DNA of 64,000 nt from CAVTPU01 sp963736695. Lineage in GTDB: Bacteria; Actinomycetota; Actinomycetes; Mycobacteriales; Micromonosporaceae. Position numbers and translations under genes: made by a program. A model generated the notes under the pieces. It saw nothing but the letters and a program-made list of their open reading frames with translations, did no database searches and was not told where the DNA came from. This document shows, in pieces, positions 9,755 through 18,981 of the stretch. The stretch covers positions 1 through 64,000 of the forward strand of contig CAVTPU010000001.1 in the NCBI GenBank assembly GCA_963736695.1, given 5' to 3'. Position 1 is the stretch's first letter. Each line of letters opens with the position of its first letter.

Positions 9755-10347
9755 GCTTCGGCCAGTTCGCCGTCACGGGCTTCGTCGAACGCGAAGCTGT
9801 GACTGCGTCCGCCCGGGGTGAACCCGACCGACCCGTAGCGTTCATTGAGGAGCGTAATGCGCCGGTTCACCTCCCGACTGTCCAACCAGTACCGCAACGG
9901 CTGATCGCCCCACCCGGCGGCAGCGTAGTAGTCGTCGGTCACGCAGCCGCGCATGTAATCGAAACGCTCCAACGCCGTGTCGTGGGGGAACACAACGTCC
10001 AAGTCTCGCTCGATCAGATTCAACACGGTGTGCTGGGCCAGCACGGCGTGGCACATGTCATCGACCGGGCTGGGCAACAAGAGCTCGGCTGCCACCTCGT
10101 CACCGCCGGACAGGTCGAACACCGCAGCCTTCAACGCCAACGCGTATAGCGCCTCGACCAGCAACGGAGCACCGTCCGCGTCCAGATCAAAATGGGCAAC
10201 CGTCGGCATCCCCGTGAAGGTCGCCCAACACGACGAGTATTTCATCGACGATGTCGACAGTCGCTCGAACAGCGGATGCTCACGCAGCGCCATATGGATC
10301 TGCGCCGCGCGCTGCCCCACCTGTGCAACATCGAGATCCGTTCCCAT
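9751..10347 (-). CDS. Hypothetical protein
   Basis: 198 residues. Start chosen at ATG 10347 because GGGAGAC lies seven bases upstream; longer in-frame extension to 10497 is arginine/serine-rich and unsupported. The stretch SPVDDMCHAVLAQHTVLN and later RGCVTDDYYAAAGWGDQP faintly recall the His-rich loop of glycine-rich-domain proteins, but I do not assign it. The intergenic stretch 10348-10690 shows no gene. Confidence 0.65.
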   Translation of the reverse strand: MGTDLDVAQVGQRAAQIHMALREHPLFERLSTSSMKYSSCWATFTGMPTVAHFDLDADGAPLLVEALYALALKAAVFDLSGGDEVAAELLLPSPVDDMCHAVLAQHTVLNLIERDLDVVFPHDTALERFDYMRGCVTDDYYAAAGWGDQPLRYWLDSREVNRRITLLNERYGSVGFTPGGRSHSFAFDEARDGELAEA

Positions 10348-10690
10348 CAGGTCTCCCTTCCAGCACTTCGAACAACCCACCACCCGCGACCGCCGAACTC
10401 GTCGCCGACGCGAATGATGAAACGATGCACACGAGTACAGCTGGCTCGATCCGATGTTGGATAGTGTCGCCAACCGACTCCAACAATCCGCCAACATCGA
10501 TCAAGACACGGGCCTGCTGAGCCGAACGAGCGCCGCCAGCGCGAACTGCCGCCGCGACGTCGAATACCAACAAAAGTCCAACATCACCCGAACGTCCCGC
10601 CCGGCGGCGCTTGGAGATTCGAAAGCCTGGCATCGGTAAAATTCGGCCGACGCACCATCACGAACACGGCATGGTAGAAGGGAGGCACCG

Positions 10691-11824
10691 GTGATCACCC
10701 CACTCCACGATCAATCTCAAGAACCCGTGACATTCGCTACTGCGGAAGGTGCCACCGTGTCGCAACCGAACCGACCCCGGGTGGTGGTGTTCGGACTCGG
10801 CGGCACGATCGCCATGACCCAGACCACCAACGGCGGGGTCGCACCAGCACTGTCCACCGACGACCTGGTCGCAGCCGTTCCCGGCCTGAACACCGTCGAC
10901 GCCGCAGTTGAGGTGGTCGACTTTCGCCGGGTGCCAGGCGCGTCACTGACCTTCGACGATTTGCTCGACCTCAACCGTGCCATCGCCGACGCTTTCGCCG
11001 ACGGCGCTCGCGGGGTGGTGGTCACGCAAGGCACCGACACGATCGAAGAGACCGCGTTCCTGCTCGACCTCTACCACGCCGACCCCGGACCGGTGATCGT
11101 CACCGGGGCGATGCGCAACCCGACCATGGCCGGCGCCGACGGACCCGCGAACCTGCTCGCCGCCGTCACCACCGCCGCATCCGACAGGGCAACAGGAATG
11201 GGTGTGCTGGTCGCGTTCGCCGACGAGATCCACACCGCACGCCAGGTCCGCAAAACCCACACCACCAGCATCGCCACCTTCCAATCCCCCAACGGTGGTC
11301 CGGTCGGCCACGTGGTCGAAGGGCAGCTACGGCTGCTGCATCGACCCGACCCGCGCTTCGTTGTCCCCGCCCCAACCCGTCCGATGCCGCGCGTCGGCCT
11401 CGTCACAATCACGATCGGCGACCAAGGCGAACTGCTCGACGGGGCCAGCGATTGTCTCGACGGGCTGGTCATCGCCGCCATGGGAGCCGGCCATGTCCCT
11501 GACCGGCTCGTCCCCACCCTGCAAGCCCTCGCCGAACGAATGCCGGTCGTCCTCGCCTCCCGCACCGGTGCCGGCCATGTCCTGACCAGCACCTATGGCT
11601 TCCCCGGCTCCGAACGAGACCTCATCGAACGCGGCCTCATCCCAGCCGGTCTACTCCACCCACTCAAGGCGCGGCTCCTGCTGGCCGCCACGATCGCAGC
11701 CGGCGCCGACCAGGACACGATCACCGCAGCCTTCTCCGCCATCGGCGGCACCGCCGACCCGTACACATGGCCCTGGCCCTTTTCTGCGGGCACAACGTCG
11801 CAGGAGGCTGCAGCCGATGCGTAG
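10691..11824 (+). CDS. L-asparaginase family amidohydrolase
   Basis: Hydrolyses asparagine to aspartate and ammonia (family knowledge). GTG start behind GGGAGG. Both threonine motifs of the type I/II asparaginase fold are present: VFGLGGTIAMT with the nucleophile Thr at about residue 39, and VVVTQGTDTIEET at about 110-121 with the Thr-Asp pair. A later RQVRKTHTT carries the catalytic Lys region. 377 residues is within family range. No signal peptide, so cytoplasmic. Overlaps the following PPC-domain gene by eight bases, so the two are co-translated. Confidence 0.9.
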   Translation: MITPLHDQSQEPVTFATAEGATVSQPNRPRVVVFGLGGTIAMTQTTNGGVAPALSTDDLVAAVPGLNTVDAAVEVVDFRRVPGASLTFDDLLDLNRAIADAFADGARGVVVTQGTDTIEETAFLLDLYHADPGPVIVTGAMRNPTMAGADGPANLLAAVTTAASDRATGMGVLVAFADEIHTARQVRKTHTTSIATFQSPNGGPVGHVVEGQLRLLHRPDPRFVVPAPTRPMPRVGLVTITIGDQGELLDGASDCLDGLVIAAMGAGHVPDRLVPTLQALAERMPVVLASRTGAGHVLTSTYGFPGSERDLIERGLIPAGLLHPLKARLLLAATIAAGADQDTITAAFSAIGGTADPYTWPWPFSAGTTSQEAAADA

Positions 11825-12323
11825 CACACAACTCATCACCGGCCGCACCTTCGCCGTCGCCTTCGACCACGGCGAAGACTTCTTCACCGCGCTCGCCGCC
11901 TTCTGCCACGACAACGACATCCGTCAGGGATACATCCCCGCCTTCATCGCCGGGTTCGCCCACGTCACCATCGTCGGAACCTGCCAACGTCCCGACGACC
12001 CCGACGCACCCGTATGGGACCACGTGCACCTGACCAGTGTCGAAGCGCTCGGCGCCGGCACGCTCGCCTACAGCCCTGACACCGCAACGGTCGACCCACA
12101 CATTCACGTGTCCGTCGGACTCAAACACCACAGCGCGACCGGCCATACCAGCCACCTACTCGACGCCCAGGTCCAGTTCCTCACCGAAATGATCGTCGTC
12201 GAAGTAACGTCGCCCGAGTTTCACCGGACTCGCAATCCGAACCTGTACGACGTACCGCTGCTCACATTCCACCCAGTTCCTGGAACTATCGCACCGCGAG
12301 CGGAGAGACAGTCGCGTTCCTGA
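11817..12323 (+). CDS. PPC/DUF296-domain protein
   Basis: 168 residues. The plant-and-prokaryote-conserved (PPC) fold is recognisable from DPHIHVSVGLKH with the metal-type His triad, then TSHLLDAQVQFLTEMIVVEV. Bacterial members are small trimeric proteins of uncertain function, often described as DNA-binding by analogy with AT-hook plant proteins. Start ATG 11817 lies within the end of the asparaginase gene, implying translational coupling. Confidence 0.8.
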   Translation: MRSTQLITGRTFAVAFDHGEDFFTALAAFCHDNDIRQGYIPAFIAGFAHVTIVGTCQRPDDPDAPVWDHVHLTSVEALGAGTLAYSPDTATVDPHIHVSVGLKHHSATGHTSHLLDAQVQFLTEMIVVEVTSPEFHRTRNPNLYDVPLLTFHPVPGTIAPRAERQSRS

Positions 12324-12371
12324 ATCAAAGATTTAGGTTCGGGCGGCATCAGCCATCGACATGGAATTATG

Positions 12372-12899
12372 TCATCGCCCGACCATCGTAGGTCGAGCCG
12401 CGCCGACTTCGGCGAGTAGCCGGTTGGTTTGCCGACGGTTGGTGAGCGTGATCAGCCGTACATGTGGGCCGTGCTCGGCGACGAGGGCTTTGACTTTGGG
12501 CCGCATCGTGCGTCGGTAGCCAATGATGTAGCGGACGAAGTTCCAGGTGATGCGATCGAACACGCCATCTTTGAGATGCTGGCCGCCCCGGTAGTGCCAG
12601 CGTCGCTGGGCGATGCCCCATAGGCATGTCCGGGCCGGCAGGTCCAGGAAGATCACGGTGTCGGCGGCGGCGAGCCGGATCGGCAGAGTCGAGGCGTAGT
12701 TGCCCTCGATTAGCCACCGTTCGCCGGCCACGAGCTTCTCCTGCTGGGTCGCGAACTCCTCCCGAGGCAGCGGCTTCCAGCTTTCGTCGTAGTAGATGGC
12801 GTCCAGGTGCGTGACAGGTAGGTCGAGCGCGCGGCCGAGTTGTCTGGCGACGGTGGACTTGCCGCTACCCCCGCAGCCGATGATGGCGATGCGCTCCAT
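12372..12899 (-). CDS. P-loop NTPase, adenylate-kinase/topology-modulation (FlaR-like) type
   Basis: 175 residues. Walker A IIGCGGSGKST at residues 6-16, then HLDAIYYD, the aspartate-containing motif of this small-kinase group, and VIFLDLPARTCLWGIAQRR with the lid arginines. Genes of this kind are annotated as topology modulation protein or shikimate/adenylate-kinase-like; the physiological substrate is unknown. Convergent with the PPC gene, separated by 48 bases. Confidence 0.8.
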   Translation of the reverse strand: MERIAIIGCGGSGKSTVARQLGRALDLPVTHLDAIYYDESWKPLPREEFATQQEKLVAGERWLIEGNYASTLPIRLAAADTVIFLDLPARTCLWGIAQRRWHYRGGQHLKDGVFDRITWNFVRYIIGYRRTMRPKVKALVAEHGPHVRLITLTNRRQTNRLLAEVGAARPTMVGR

Positions 12900-13009
12900 G
12901 GGTCTCCACGCTAGTCAGGTCAGGGCCCCGGGGATGGGATGGGGGCGGCGAGGCCGGACACCTGGATTGGAGCGGCAGGCGTAGGCCAGGGAATGTATGG
13001 TTGCGCGAC

Positions 13010-13759
13010 GTGAGGGAGTCGTCTTTCGGTGTACGCCTGTGGCGTCTGCTGTCGCACCGCGGGCTGACATTCGACACCTCGATCGAGCAGATGTTGACTG
13101 TAGTTGCCGGAAAGGCCGGAGTACCGAGCGGTGACCTTTCGGCGGTTGTCAAACGCGGCGTGATACCAGACTCAGACCTTGTCCGGAGACTGGCGCCGGC
13201 GCTCGGCATCCACACTGCCGACCTTTTCGTCATCGCCGGGCTGGACGTGCCGGACGACCTGGCCTCGGCTTGGCCGACCTCGCCGTGGAACGTGGGTTCG
13301 CTCCTCCGACACGCCGTCCGGATGGGCGCGGACCAGCGCCGTCGACTCGAGGCGTTGGTTCGGGCGCAACCCGTTCAGTCTGGGACCGGCTCTGCGCCAG
13401 TCGACGGCTATCCGGACACCCCCGGAGCGCTACTCCTGCGCCTGCTACGTAACCGCAACATTCGTCCACAGAACGCGCGGCTTCTCGCAGAAGTCGGCGA
13501 CGGTCCATACGTTTCAGACTCCACAATCGCCGGACTGGGCTCAGGCATGGTCGTTCTCACCCCGCAGTACGTGACGGCGTTCGCGCACCTGCTCGGTTAC
13601 CCGCCCACCGATATGGTCGCACTGACCAGGACCGGGCCGGTCGTCGAGAACGCGCGGACACACCCGGCCAGCGCAGAGATTGCCACCCTGGCCTGGCAGG
13701 CCCGACGGCTCAGCAGCGACCAACTCAGCGAGGTGATGACGGCCGCAAGATCCATATGA
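13010..13759 (+). CDS. XRE-like DNA-binding protein
   Basis: About 249 residues. Two repeats of a helix-turn-helix-like segment: one around residues 20-75 (GKAGVPSGDLSAVVKRGVIP then LAPALGIHTADLFVIAGL), another around 140-200 (ALLLRLLRNRNIRPQNARLL then YVTAFAHLLGYPPTDMVAL). A TATGGT -10 box at 12996-13001 places the transcript start near GTG 13010, suggesting a leaderless message; TTG 13001 is the alternative. Probably a regulator; target unknown. Confidence 0.6.
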   Translation: MRESSFGVRLWRLLSHRGLTFDTSIEQMLTVVAGKAGVPSGDLSAVVKRGVIPDSDLVRRLAPALGIHTADLFVIAGLDVPDDLASAWPTSPWNVGSLLRHAVRMGADQRRRLEALVRAQPVQSGTGSAPVDGYPDTPGALLLRLLRNRNIRPQNARLLAEVGDGPYVSDSTIAGLGSGMVVLTPQYVTAFAHLLGYPPTDMVALTRTGPVVENARTHPASAEIATLAWQARRLSSDQLSEVMTAARSI

Positions 13760-13912
13760 GCCTGAGGTTCGCCGAACATGACGCGCGACTGGAACGCCTC
13801 GATCGCCAGACCACAACCGCGCTGAGCGCGACTGACGGCGACTGGCCGGTTTCCTGGCGTCTCCGAAGTGGATCGACTTCTGTATGCTCGTAGATCTTCC
13901 TGGGAGGGGTCA

Positions 13913-14215
13913 GTGGTGGACTTTCGCGTCGAGCCGGACGTGCTGGACAAGGCGGCACGAGTTGTCGACGACCTGCGTGATGACCTGCAGAAAAGCGCGA
14001 CGCGCGTTGACGACTGGACCACGCCAGCGGTCACTGGGCTGGCTGGTTGGCGGACCCGGCCAGCGTTGGAGCAGTTTCAGTGGTCGTGGTCGGATGATCT
14101 GTCGAAGCTGGTGGACTATCTCACGAAGGTGAGTGAGGCGCTGCACGGATGCGCGACCGACTACCGGCATAGCGATGAAGCCAACGGCGCACGCTTCGAC
14201 ACTTTCCGACGGTGA
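13913..14215 (+). CDS. WXG100-like protein (type VII secretion target family)
   Basis: About 100 residues, all helical, with the size and central tryptophan-rich turn (GLAGWRTRPALEQFQWSW) of ESX/WXG100 proteins. GTG 13913 (or 13916) follows GGGAGGGG. Six bases separate it from the WXG-DUF1023 hydrolase, so the pair is likely to be made together and to form a helical hairpin dimer for type VII export. The exact WxG triplet is degenerate, so this is a family-level call. A TATGCT -10-like box lies at about 13881. Confidence 0.65.
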   Translation: MVDFRVEPDVLDKAARVVDDLRDDLQKSATRVDDWTTPAVTGLAGWRTRPALEQFQWSWSDDLSKLVDYLTKVSEALHGCATDYRHSDEANGARFDTFRR

Positions 14216-14221
14216 CCGGCG

Positions 14222-15884
14222 ATGCTCGCTTTCACTGACGTTCGTGACGCCCGACTCGGTCCGCTCAAGTCGACCGCGCAGGCGTGGATAGACTTTTCCC
14301 AGACATGCGCGAAGTTTCAGGAGCGCTGTCAAACGGAACTGACTGGGCAGTTGAGCTCTTCCGGATGGCAAGGGCGCGCGGCTGATCGAGCCCTGTCGAA
14401 GTTCGGCTTTCTGGACGACGAGTTCGAGCTTGCCAGCATGAAAACTCGCACTGCCGCCAGCCTGCTCCGAAGCGCGGCCGACAAGTTCGAGCAGCTGCAG
14501 TGTTACCTCCACGACACCATATACGAGGCCACCGGGCTTGGTTTGTTTGTGGATGACACGGGCCGGGTGTCGCCCGGAAGATTGGAGCCAACGGAGCGAA
14601 ACGATCCAGACACTGAGCTCTTCCGCCGCCGGGAGGCTGAGAACGCCCGCATCTACAGTGACCTGATTGTCACGATCGTCGCCGAGGCGACCGAGGTCGA
14701 CGAACGAATCGCCACAGCCTTGAGAGAACTCTCGCCCGGGTTTCCCGGGGCCGAGTGGGAATACAACAATGCTCGGGACGGGGCGCGGAATGTCGCCGCC
14801 ATACTCGGCCTCAACGAAGCCGGCATCCCTCCTCCCGGAAAGGACCCCGCGAATGTTCACGCCTGGTGGAACGGACTGTCAGCCGACCAACGACAGGTCT
14901 ACCTGACCGCCTACCCCGACCGGCTCGGCGCCCTCGATGGCCTTCCCGCCGTCGACCGCGACTACGCCAACCAACTCGCGCTGCGCGCCTACATCGGCAA
15001 GAACGTCAACTATCGGGACGACGTCGGCAACGACCAGCACGACACCGCCCTGATGTTGCTCAACAAGTTGGAAGCCTCGGAGAGCGCACCACCGGACAAA
15101 CGCCTGTATCTACTCTCCCTCTACCCTCTCGGGGACGGGAAAGCAGCAGTCTCCATCGGCAACCCGGACACCGCCGACCACACGGCGGTCCTGATCCCCG
15201 GTGTCGGCACCGAACTGAGCGGCATTCGCGGCCTCATCAGCCGTGCCAACGCACTGCACGAGGCCGCAACACCACGTGGGACGGCTGACCCATCGGTCGC
15301 GGTGGTGGCGTGGCTCGGCTACGACACCCCGTCCGTTGACGTCGACATCGTCACCGCACCGTTCGGCGGCAAAGCCGAAGACGGCGCCCTCGCCCTCGAC
15401 AGTTTCGTCAACGGACTCCACGCCGCACACGACGGCAACCCAACCCATCTGACCGTCATCGGCCACAGCTACGGCTCCACAGTGATCGGAGAAGCGGCCA
15501 GCAACGGCGACGGCCTCCGCGCCGACGACATGATCGCCGTCGGCAGTCCCGGCATGCGGGTCGACAACGCCGGCGAACTCAACATCGACACCCATCACGT
15601 CTGGGCCGGCGCCGCCAGCGACGACACCTTCGTGGCACGGCCCGAGGAGAACACCCGATGGCTCACCCACGTTCCGCTCGTCGGCAACTTGTGGGCCGGA
15701 GGGATCGACGCCATCCACGGACCCGCACCACACAACCCGGACTTCGGCGGCAACGTCCTCACGGTCGACACCTCCGGCCACAGCGACTACTGGAAACCAG
15801 GAAGTGTGATCTTGAAATCGCAGGCAGCCGGTCATCCTCGGCGACTACGGTGGCGCAGAACTCGAACACGGAGAGGCGCCCTGA
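14222..15884 (+). CDS. WXG-like N-terminus plus DUF1023 alpha/beta hydrolase
   Basis: About 553 residues after correcting one frame slip. Residues 1-100 form a WXG100-like helical hairpin (GWQGRAADRALSKFG). The C-terminal ~300 residues are a DUF1023 alpha/beta hydrolase: AVLIPGVGTELSG, then the nucleophile elbow IGHSYGSTVIGEA with the serine near residue 416, then GSPGM and a late AIHGPAPHNPDFGG. As sequenced the frame runs on into the next lipoprotein gene to 16414; removing one G in GCCGGTC (about 15828) gives the expected ending ELEHGEAP and a stop at 15882-15884. Likely a type VII-exported or cell-wall-associated lipase/esterase. Confidence 0.75.
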
Positions 15885-15886
15885 CC

Positions 15887-16414
15887 ATGCACCACCACAC
15901 TCTCAAACCATGGCGCTACACTGCCGCGGCCCTCACCCTGGCCGTGACGATGGCAGGCTGCGCCACCAACCCGTTCAGCAAGGAAGAACCATTGCAGACA
16001 AAGCCACAATCCGAAGTGCTCCAACTCGTCGAAACCCGAGCCAAGACGATCACCGACACCGCCGGCAGTCCGTTTGACCGCTGGAGCATCCACACCATGC
16101 CATGCGACGGCCCCGGCGGAACGATCTCCGACGACGGCCCATGGTCCATGGCAGGAATAGGCAGCTTCAAAGTCGCCGCAGCCGATCAACTCGCAACACT
16201 CTCGCGCATCCGAGACATCCTCCGCCAACAGGGCTACGAGATCACCGGTGACCGCACCTTCTCCGACGGCACTCGCGGATCACTGTCAGCCCGCGACCCG
16301 AAGACAGAGTTCACAATGACCCTCACCACCACCGAGGATCTCGGCTACGTATCAGTCATCATCGGAAGCGACTGCTACCTGCCCGCCGCCGGCGAAGACC
16401 CAGCCAACGCCTGA
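15887..16414 (+). CDS. Putative lipoprotein of the hydrolase module
   Basis: 175 residues starting ATG 15887, two bases after the corrected hydrolase stop. N-terminal basic residues, a hydrophobic stretch and VTMAGC give a lipoprotein signal with the lipidated Cys at 25. The rest is a small globular domain with no recognised enzyme motif. Paralogous leader sequences occur at 17602 and, more distantly, in the tandem lipoproteins at 50.6-51.6 kb, which also follow a DUF1023-type hydrolase. Probably acts at the outer face of the membrane together with the hydrolase. Confidence 0.7.
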   Translation: MHHHTLKPWRYTAAALTLAVTMAGCATNPFSKEEPLQTKPQSEVLQLVETRAKTITDTAGSPFDRWSIHTMPCDGPGGTISDDGPWSMAGIGSFKVAAADQLATLSRIRDILRQQGYEITGDRTFSDGTRGSLSARDPKTEFTMTLTTTEDLGYVSVIIGSDCYLPAAGEDPANA

Positions 16415-16514
16415 CAACGCCGACCCTTCAAAACACCCTCAGACTGGTACGGCCGGCGCGAACGCAATACTCCACCGAGCCGTAGCCACCTGGAGAGCCT
16501 CGACGGAGGTCGCG

Positions 16515-17450
16515 TTGACTAGTACCCCGGATCTTGGCCCATTGCCCCAGCGCATCACTGTCGATGCGGAACAGGTTCATTGGCTCATCGCCGACCAGTT
16601 TCCCCAGTGGGCGACTCTTCCGATCAAACCCGTGGCTGAAAGCGGCTGGGACAACTGGACCTTCCATCTCGGCGCCAAGATGTCGGTCCGCCTGCCCAGC
16701 GCGTCCGAATACGCTCTGGCGGTCGAGAAAGAACACCGGTGGCTTCCCACGCTGGCCTCCCGACTCCCGCTGCCCATCCCCATCCCGCTGGCAAAGGGCG
16801 AACCGGGCGTGGGCTACCCCTTCCCGTGGTCGATCTACCAATGGCTCAACGGTACGCCCGCGAGCTTTGAACGAATCGCCGATCCGGTCAGGTTCGCCAA
16901 GGACCTGGCCGGTTTCGTCGTTGCCTTGCGGAACATCGATCCTACTGATGGCCCTCGGCCGGGAAAACACAATTGGCACCGGGGCGGAACACTCCGCACC
17001 TACGACGGGCTGGTGCAGATCGCGCTGACCAAACTGGACGGCCACATCAACGTCGACCTGGCCCGCGAAATCTGGGAGACCGCGCTGGAAGCGCGCTGGG
17101 ACGGCATGGACTGTTGGTTCCATGGCGACCTCGCTCAGGGAAATCTCCTGCTCGAAGACGGACATCTGGCAGCTGTCATCGACTTCGGAACCTGCGGCAT
17201 CGGCGATCCTGCGTGCGATCTCGCGATCGCCTGGACATTGTTGACAGTGGACGGCCGGCAAGCGTTTCAGCGGCGATTGCCCGTCGACGAGGCTATGTGG
17301 GCGCGCGGGCGCGGCTGGGCCCTTTGGAAGACGCTCACCACGTGTGCTCAATGCCTTGGTGACTCTGGCGAGGCGGCCGTGAACGCACGGCGTGTCCTTG
17401 CCGACATCTTCGCTGACTACTCGGCAGGTGAGTCTTCCGCCGCCCGATAG
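16515..17450 (+). CDS. Aminoglycoside-phosphotransferase-family kinase
   Basis: 311 residues from TTG 16515 behind CGGAGG. Catalytic loop WFHGDLAQGNLL (HxDxxxxN, around residue 204) and VIDFGTCGIGDPACDLAIAW (DFG-like metal site) are intact, unlike the APH-like gene at 7777. Close to antibiotic phosphotransferase-like enzymes of actinomycetes, but family members act on many alcohol substrates, so resistance is not shown. It interrupts the two hydrolase/lipoprotein units. Confidence 0.85.
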   Translation: MTSTPDLGPLPQRITVDAEQVHWLIADQFPQWATLPIKPVAESGWDNWTFHLGAKMSVRLPSASEYALAVEKEHRWLPTLASRLPLPIPIPLAKGEPGVGYPFPWSIYQWLNGTPASFERIADPVRFAKDLAGFVVALRNIDPTDGPRPGKHNWHRGGTLRTYDGLVQIALTKLDGHINVDLAREIWETALEARWDGMDCWFHGDLAQGNLLLEDGHLAAVIDFGTCGIGDPACDLAIAWTLLTVDGRQAFQRRLPVDEAMWARGRGWALWKTLTTCAQCLGDSGEAAVNARRVLADIFADYSAGESSAAR

Positions 17451-17533
17451 TACGGCACCACATGCTCCCCGCAGACCAGTCGACCAAGCCGCCTTCGATC
17501 GTCAGCGTGGCGGCGGAGTCCTCGAACATGTCT

Positions 17534-17599
17534 ACGCCGAAACCACGAGTCGTCGTCCGCTACGACTCCGCAAAACTCAAACACGGGAAGGAGCATTGA
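17534..17599 (+). pseudogene. Remnant of a DUF1023 hydrolase C-terminus
   Basis: Reads ...YDSAKLKHGKEH then stop, matching the end of the hydrolase at 15884 (...YGGAELEHGEAP then stop). As in the intact module, the next lipoprotein ATG follows exactly two bases after the stop. This shows that a second hydrolase-lipoprotein unit once stood here. The rest of the hydrolase is missing. Confidence 0.55.
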
Positions 17600-17601
17600 C
17601 T

Positions 17602-18462
17602 ATGGACCGCCGAACTACCAGACCATGGCGTCTCACCATCGCGGCGCTCACGATGACCGGAACACTGGCAGGCTGCACCACCAACCCGTTGCGCAAGGAA
17701 GAACCCTTGCAGACAAAATCACGAGCCGAATGCAGGTTCCCCCGAACGGTGGACAGGTCTTCAAGCAGCTTTCGCTGTTCCTGCCAGGGGGAGCAGAACC
17801 CCGACCAGCCCAACCGGCCGATAAACTCACCAAAGTGGAACTATCAGATCACCGCCGAAGCGCTCGCAGTTATCCAAAAATTCGGCACATCAGCGTTTGA
17901 CGCAGTACGGGCCGACTACCTGTCCAAAGTGCCTGGTTTGAAGGTGCAGTACGCCGCCGCACGAGAACTCAATCGCATCCCGATCACCCTGCCCACTGGC
18001 GACCCTTTCACACTATCGCCGGGTGGCCAAAATGTACTAATCAAGCAGATGGTCGAAGAGTTCTGCCCACGGTTCACCCCAGGCGGCCACGTGCTCTACG
18101 TCGGCGACGCCGACGCCAAGTGGGCGCTCTTCAAGGCACACCGTCTCGCGGAACTCGGGGTGACCATCGATCAGCATGGCAAGATGCCGGACCTCGTCGT
18201 CCACCTCCCTGACAGGGACTGGCTCATCCTCATGGGGGCCGTATCCTCTCACGGCCCGGTCGATGCCAAACGACATGGCGAACTCGCCGCACTGTTCAAG
18301 AACGCTACCCCCGGCCTCGTCTATATCTCGTGCTTCCCGGACCGTAAAGAAATGCGGAAGTATCTCGAGCAGATCGCATGGGAAACGGATGTATGGTGCG
18401 CGGAGGACCCCACGCACCTGATCCATTTCAACGGCGAGAGATTCCTCGGGCCGTACATGTAA
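17602..18462 (+). CDS. Chimera: lipoprotein leader fused to BsuBI/PstI-type restriction endonuclease domain
   Basis: 286 residues, ATG behind GGAAGGAG. Residues 1-43 are a lipoprotein leader (TLAGC, Cys25) nearly identical in pattern to the start of the lipoprotein at 15887, including NP(L/F)xKEEPLQTK. From about residue 74 to the end the sequence is the catalytic part of the BsuBI/PstI endonuclease family: VLYVGDADAKW, HGKMPDLVVHLP, AVSSHGPVDAKRHGEL, YISCFPDRKEMRKYL, IAWETDVW and the terminal IHFNGERFLGPYM. The family is normally cytoplasmic and about 315-330 residues, so the N-terminal domain is largely missing. The PD aspartate (D197) is present, but the usual Glu in the EAV motif is Gly212. 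Likely a non-functional fusion created by insertion into a lipoprotein gene; no methyltransferase partner is seen nearby. Confidence 0.75.
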   Translation: MDRRTTRPWRLTIAALTMTGTLAGCTTNPLRKEEPLQTKSRAECRFPRTVDRSSSSFRCSCQGEQNPDQPNRPINSPKWNYQITAEALAVIQKFGTSAFDAVRADYLSKVPGLKVQYAAARELNRIPITLPTGDPFTLSPGGQNVLIKQMVEEFCPRFTPGGHVLYVGDADAKWALFKAHRLAELGVTIDQHGKMPDLVVHLPDRDWLILMGAVSSHGPVDAKRHGELAALFKNATPGLVYISCFPDRKEMRKYLEQIAWETDVWCAEDPTHLIHFNGERFLGPYM

Positions 18463-18509
18463 AGGCAGGTCCAGGCAGATCACATCAACTGGCCTGTACG
18501 GGGACGGGG

Positions 18510-18566
18510 ACAGACATCGAACTGGCGCTGCCCCGCGCCCCCAACACCAAGACGGCCAACGCCTGA
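18510..18566 (+). pseudogene. Possible remnant of the lipoprotein C-terminus
   Basis: The end ALPRAPNTKTANA-stop resembles the C-terminus of the intact lipoprotein (YLPAAGEDPANA-stop at 16414). If so, the endonuclease frame lies inside a split lipoprotein gene. Short match, so tentative. The rest of 18463-18981 holds no gene I can support. Confidence 0.35.
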
Positions 18567-18981
18567 GCAGTGCAAATTCCGTCGAGGTCCAGGCTAATCT
18601 CCACGAGGGGACACATCCATGCCCGCAGCCAGGACGGCCTACGCTGGGACCCAGACATGCCGAGGCTACCAACCGGGACGCATCGAATTTGATCCCGCTA
18701 TACGAGACGCACGCGTGAGAGATTTATCAAACTCCACAGCATTTCACCGCTGGCGTGCTGCGCGAGTGGAAGAAGGAACAACTCGCTGAGTATCGGACTC
18801 TACAACGTTCTTGGACGCTGACTGACGTCGAAGTGACCGACGTCGTTACTGCCTTCTTCGCAAAGCTGGAGGAGCTGCTCCTCGGCGGCATTTATGCAGC
18901 TCGGAGAACGCAGTATGGCCGCGGTCCGCAACCTACAGTCGATCGATCTTGCGACCAATATTTAATGATGACCCGGCCACG

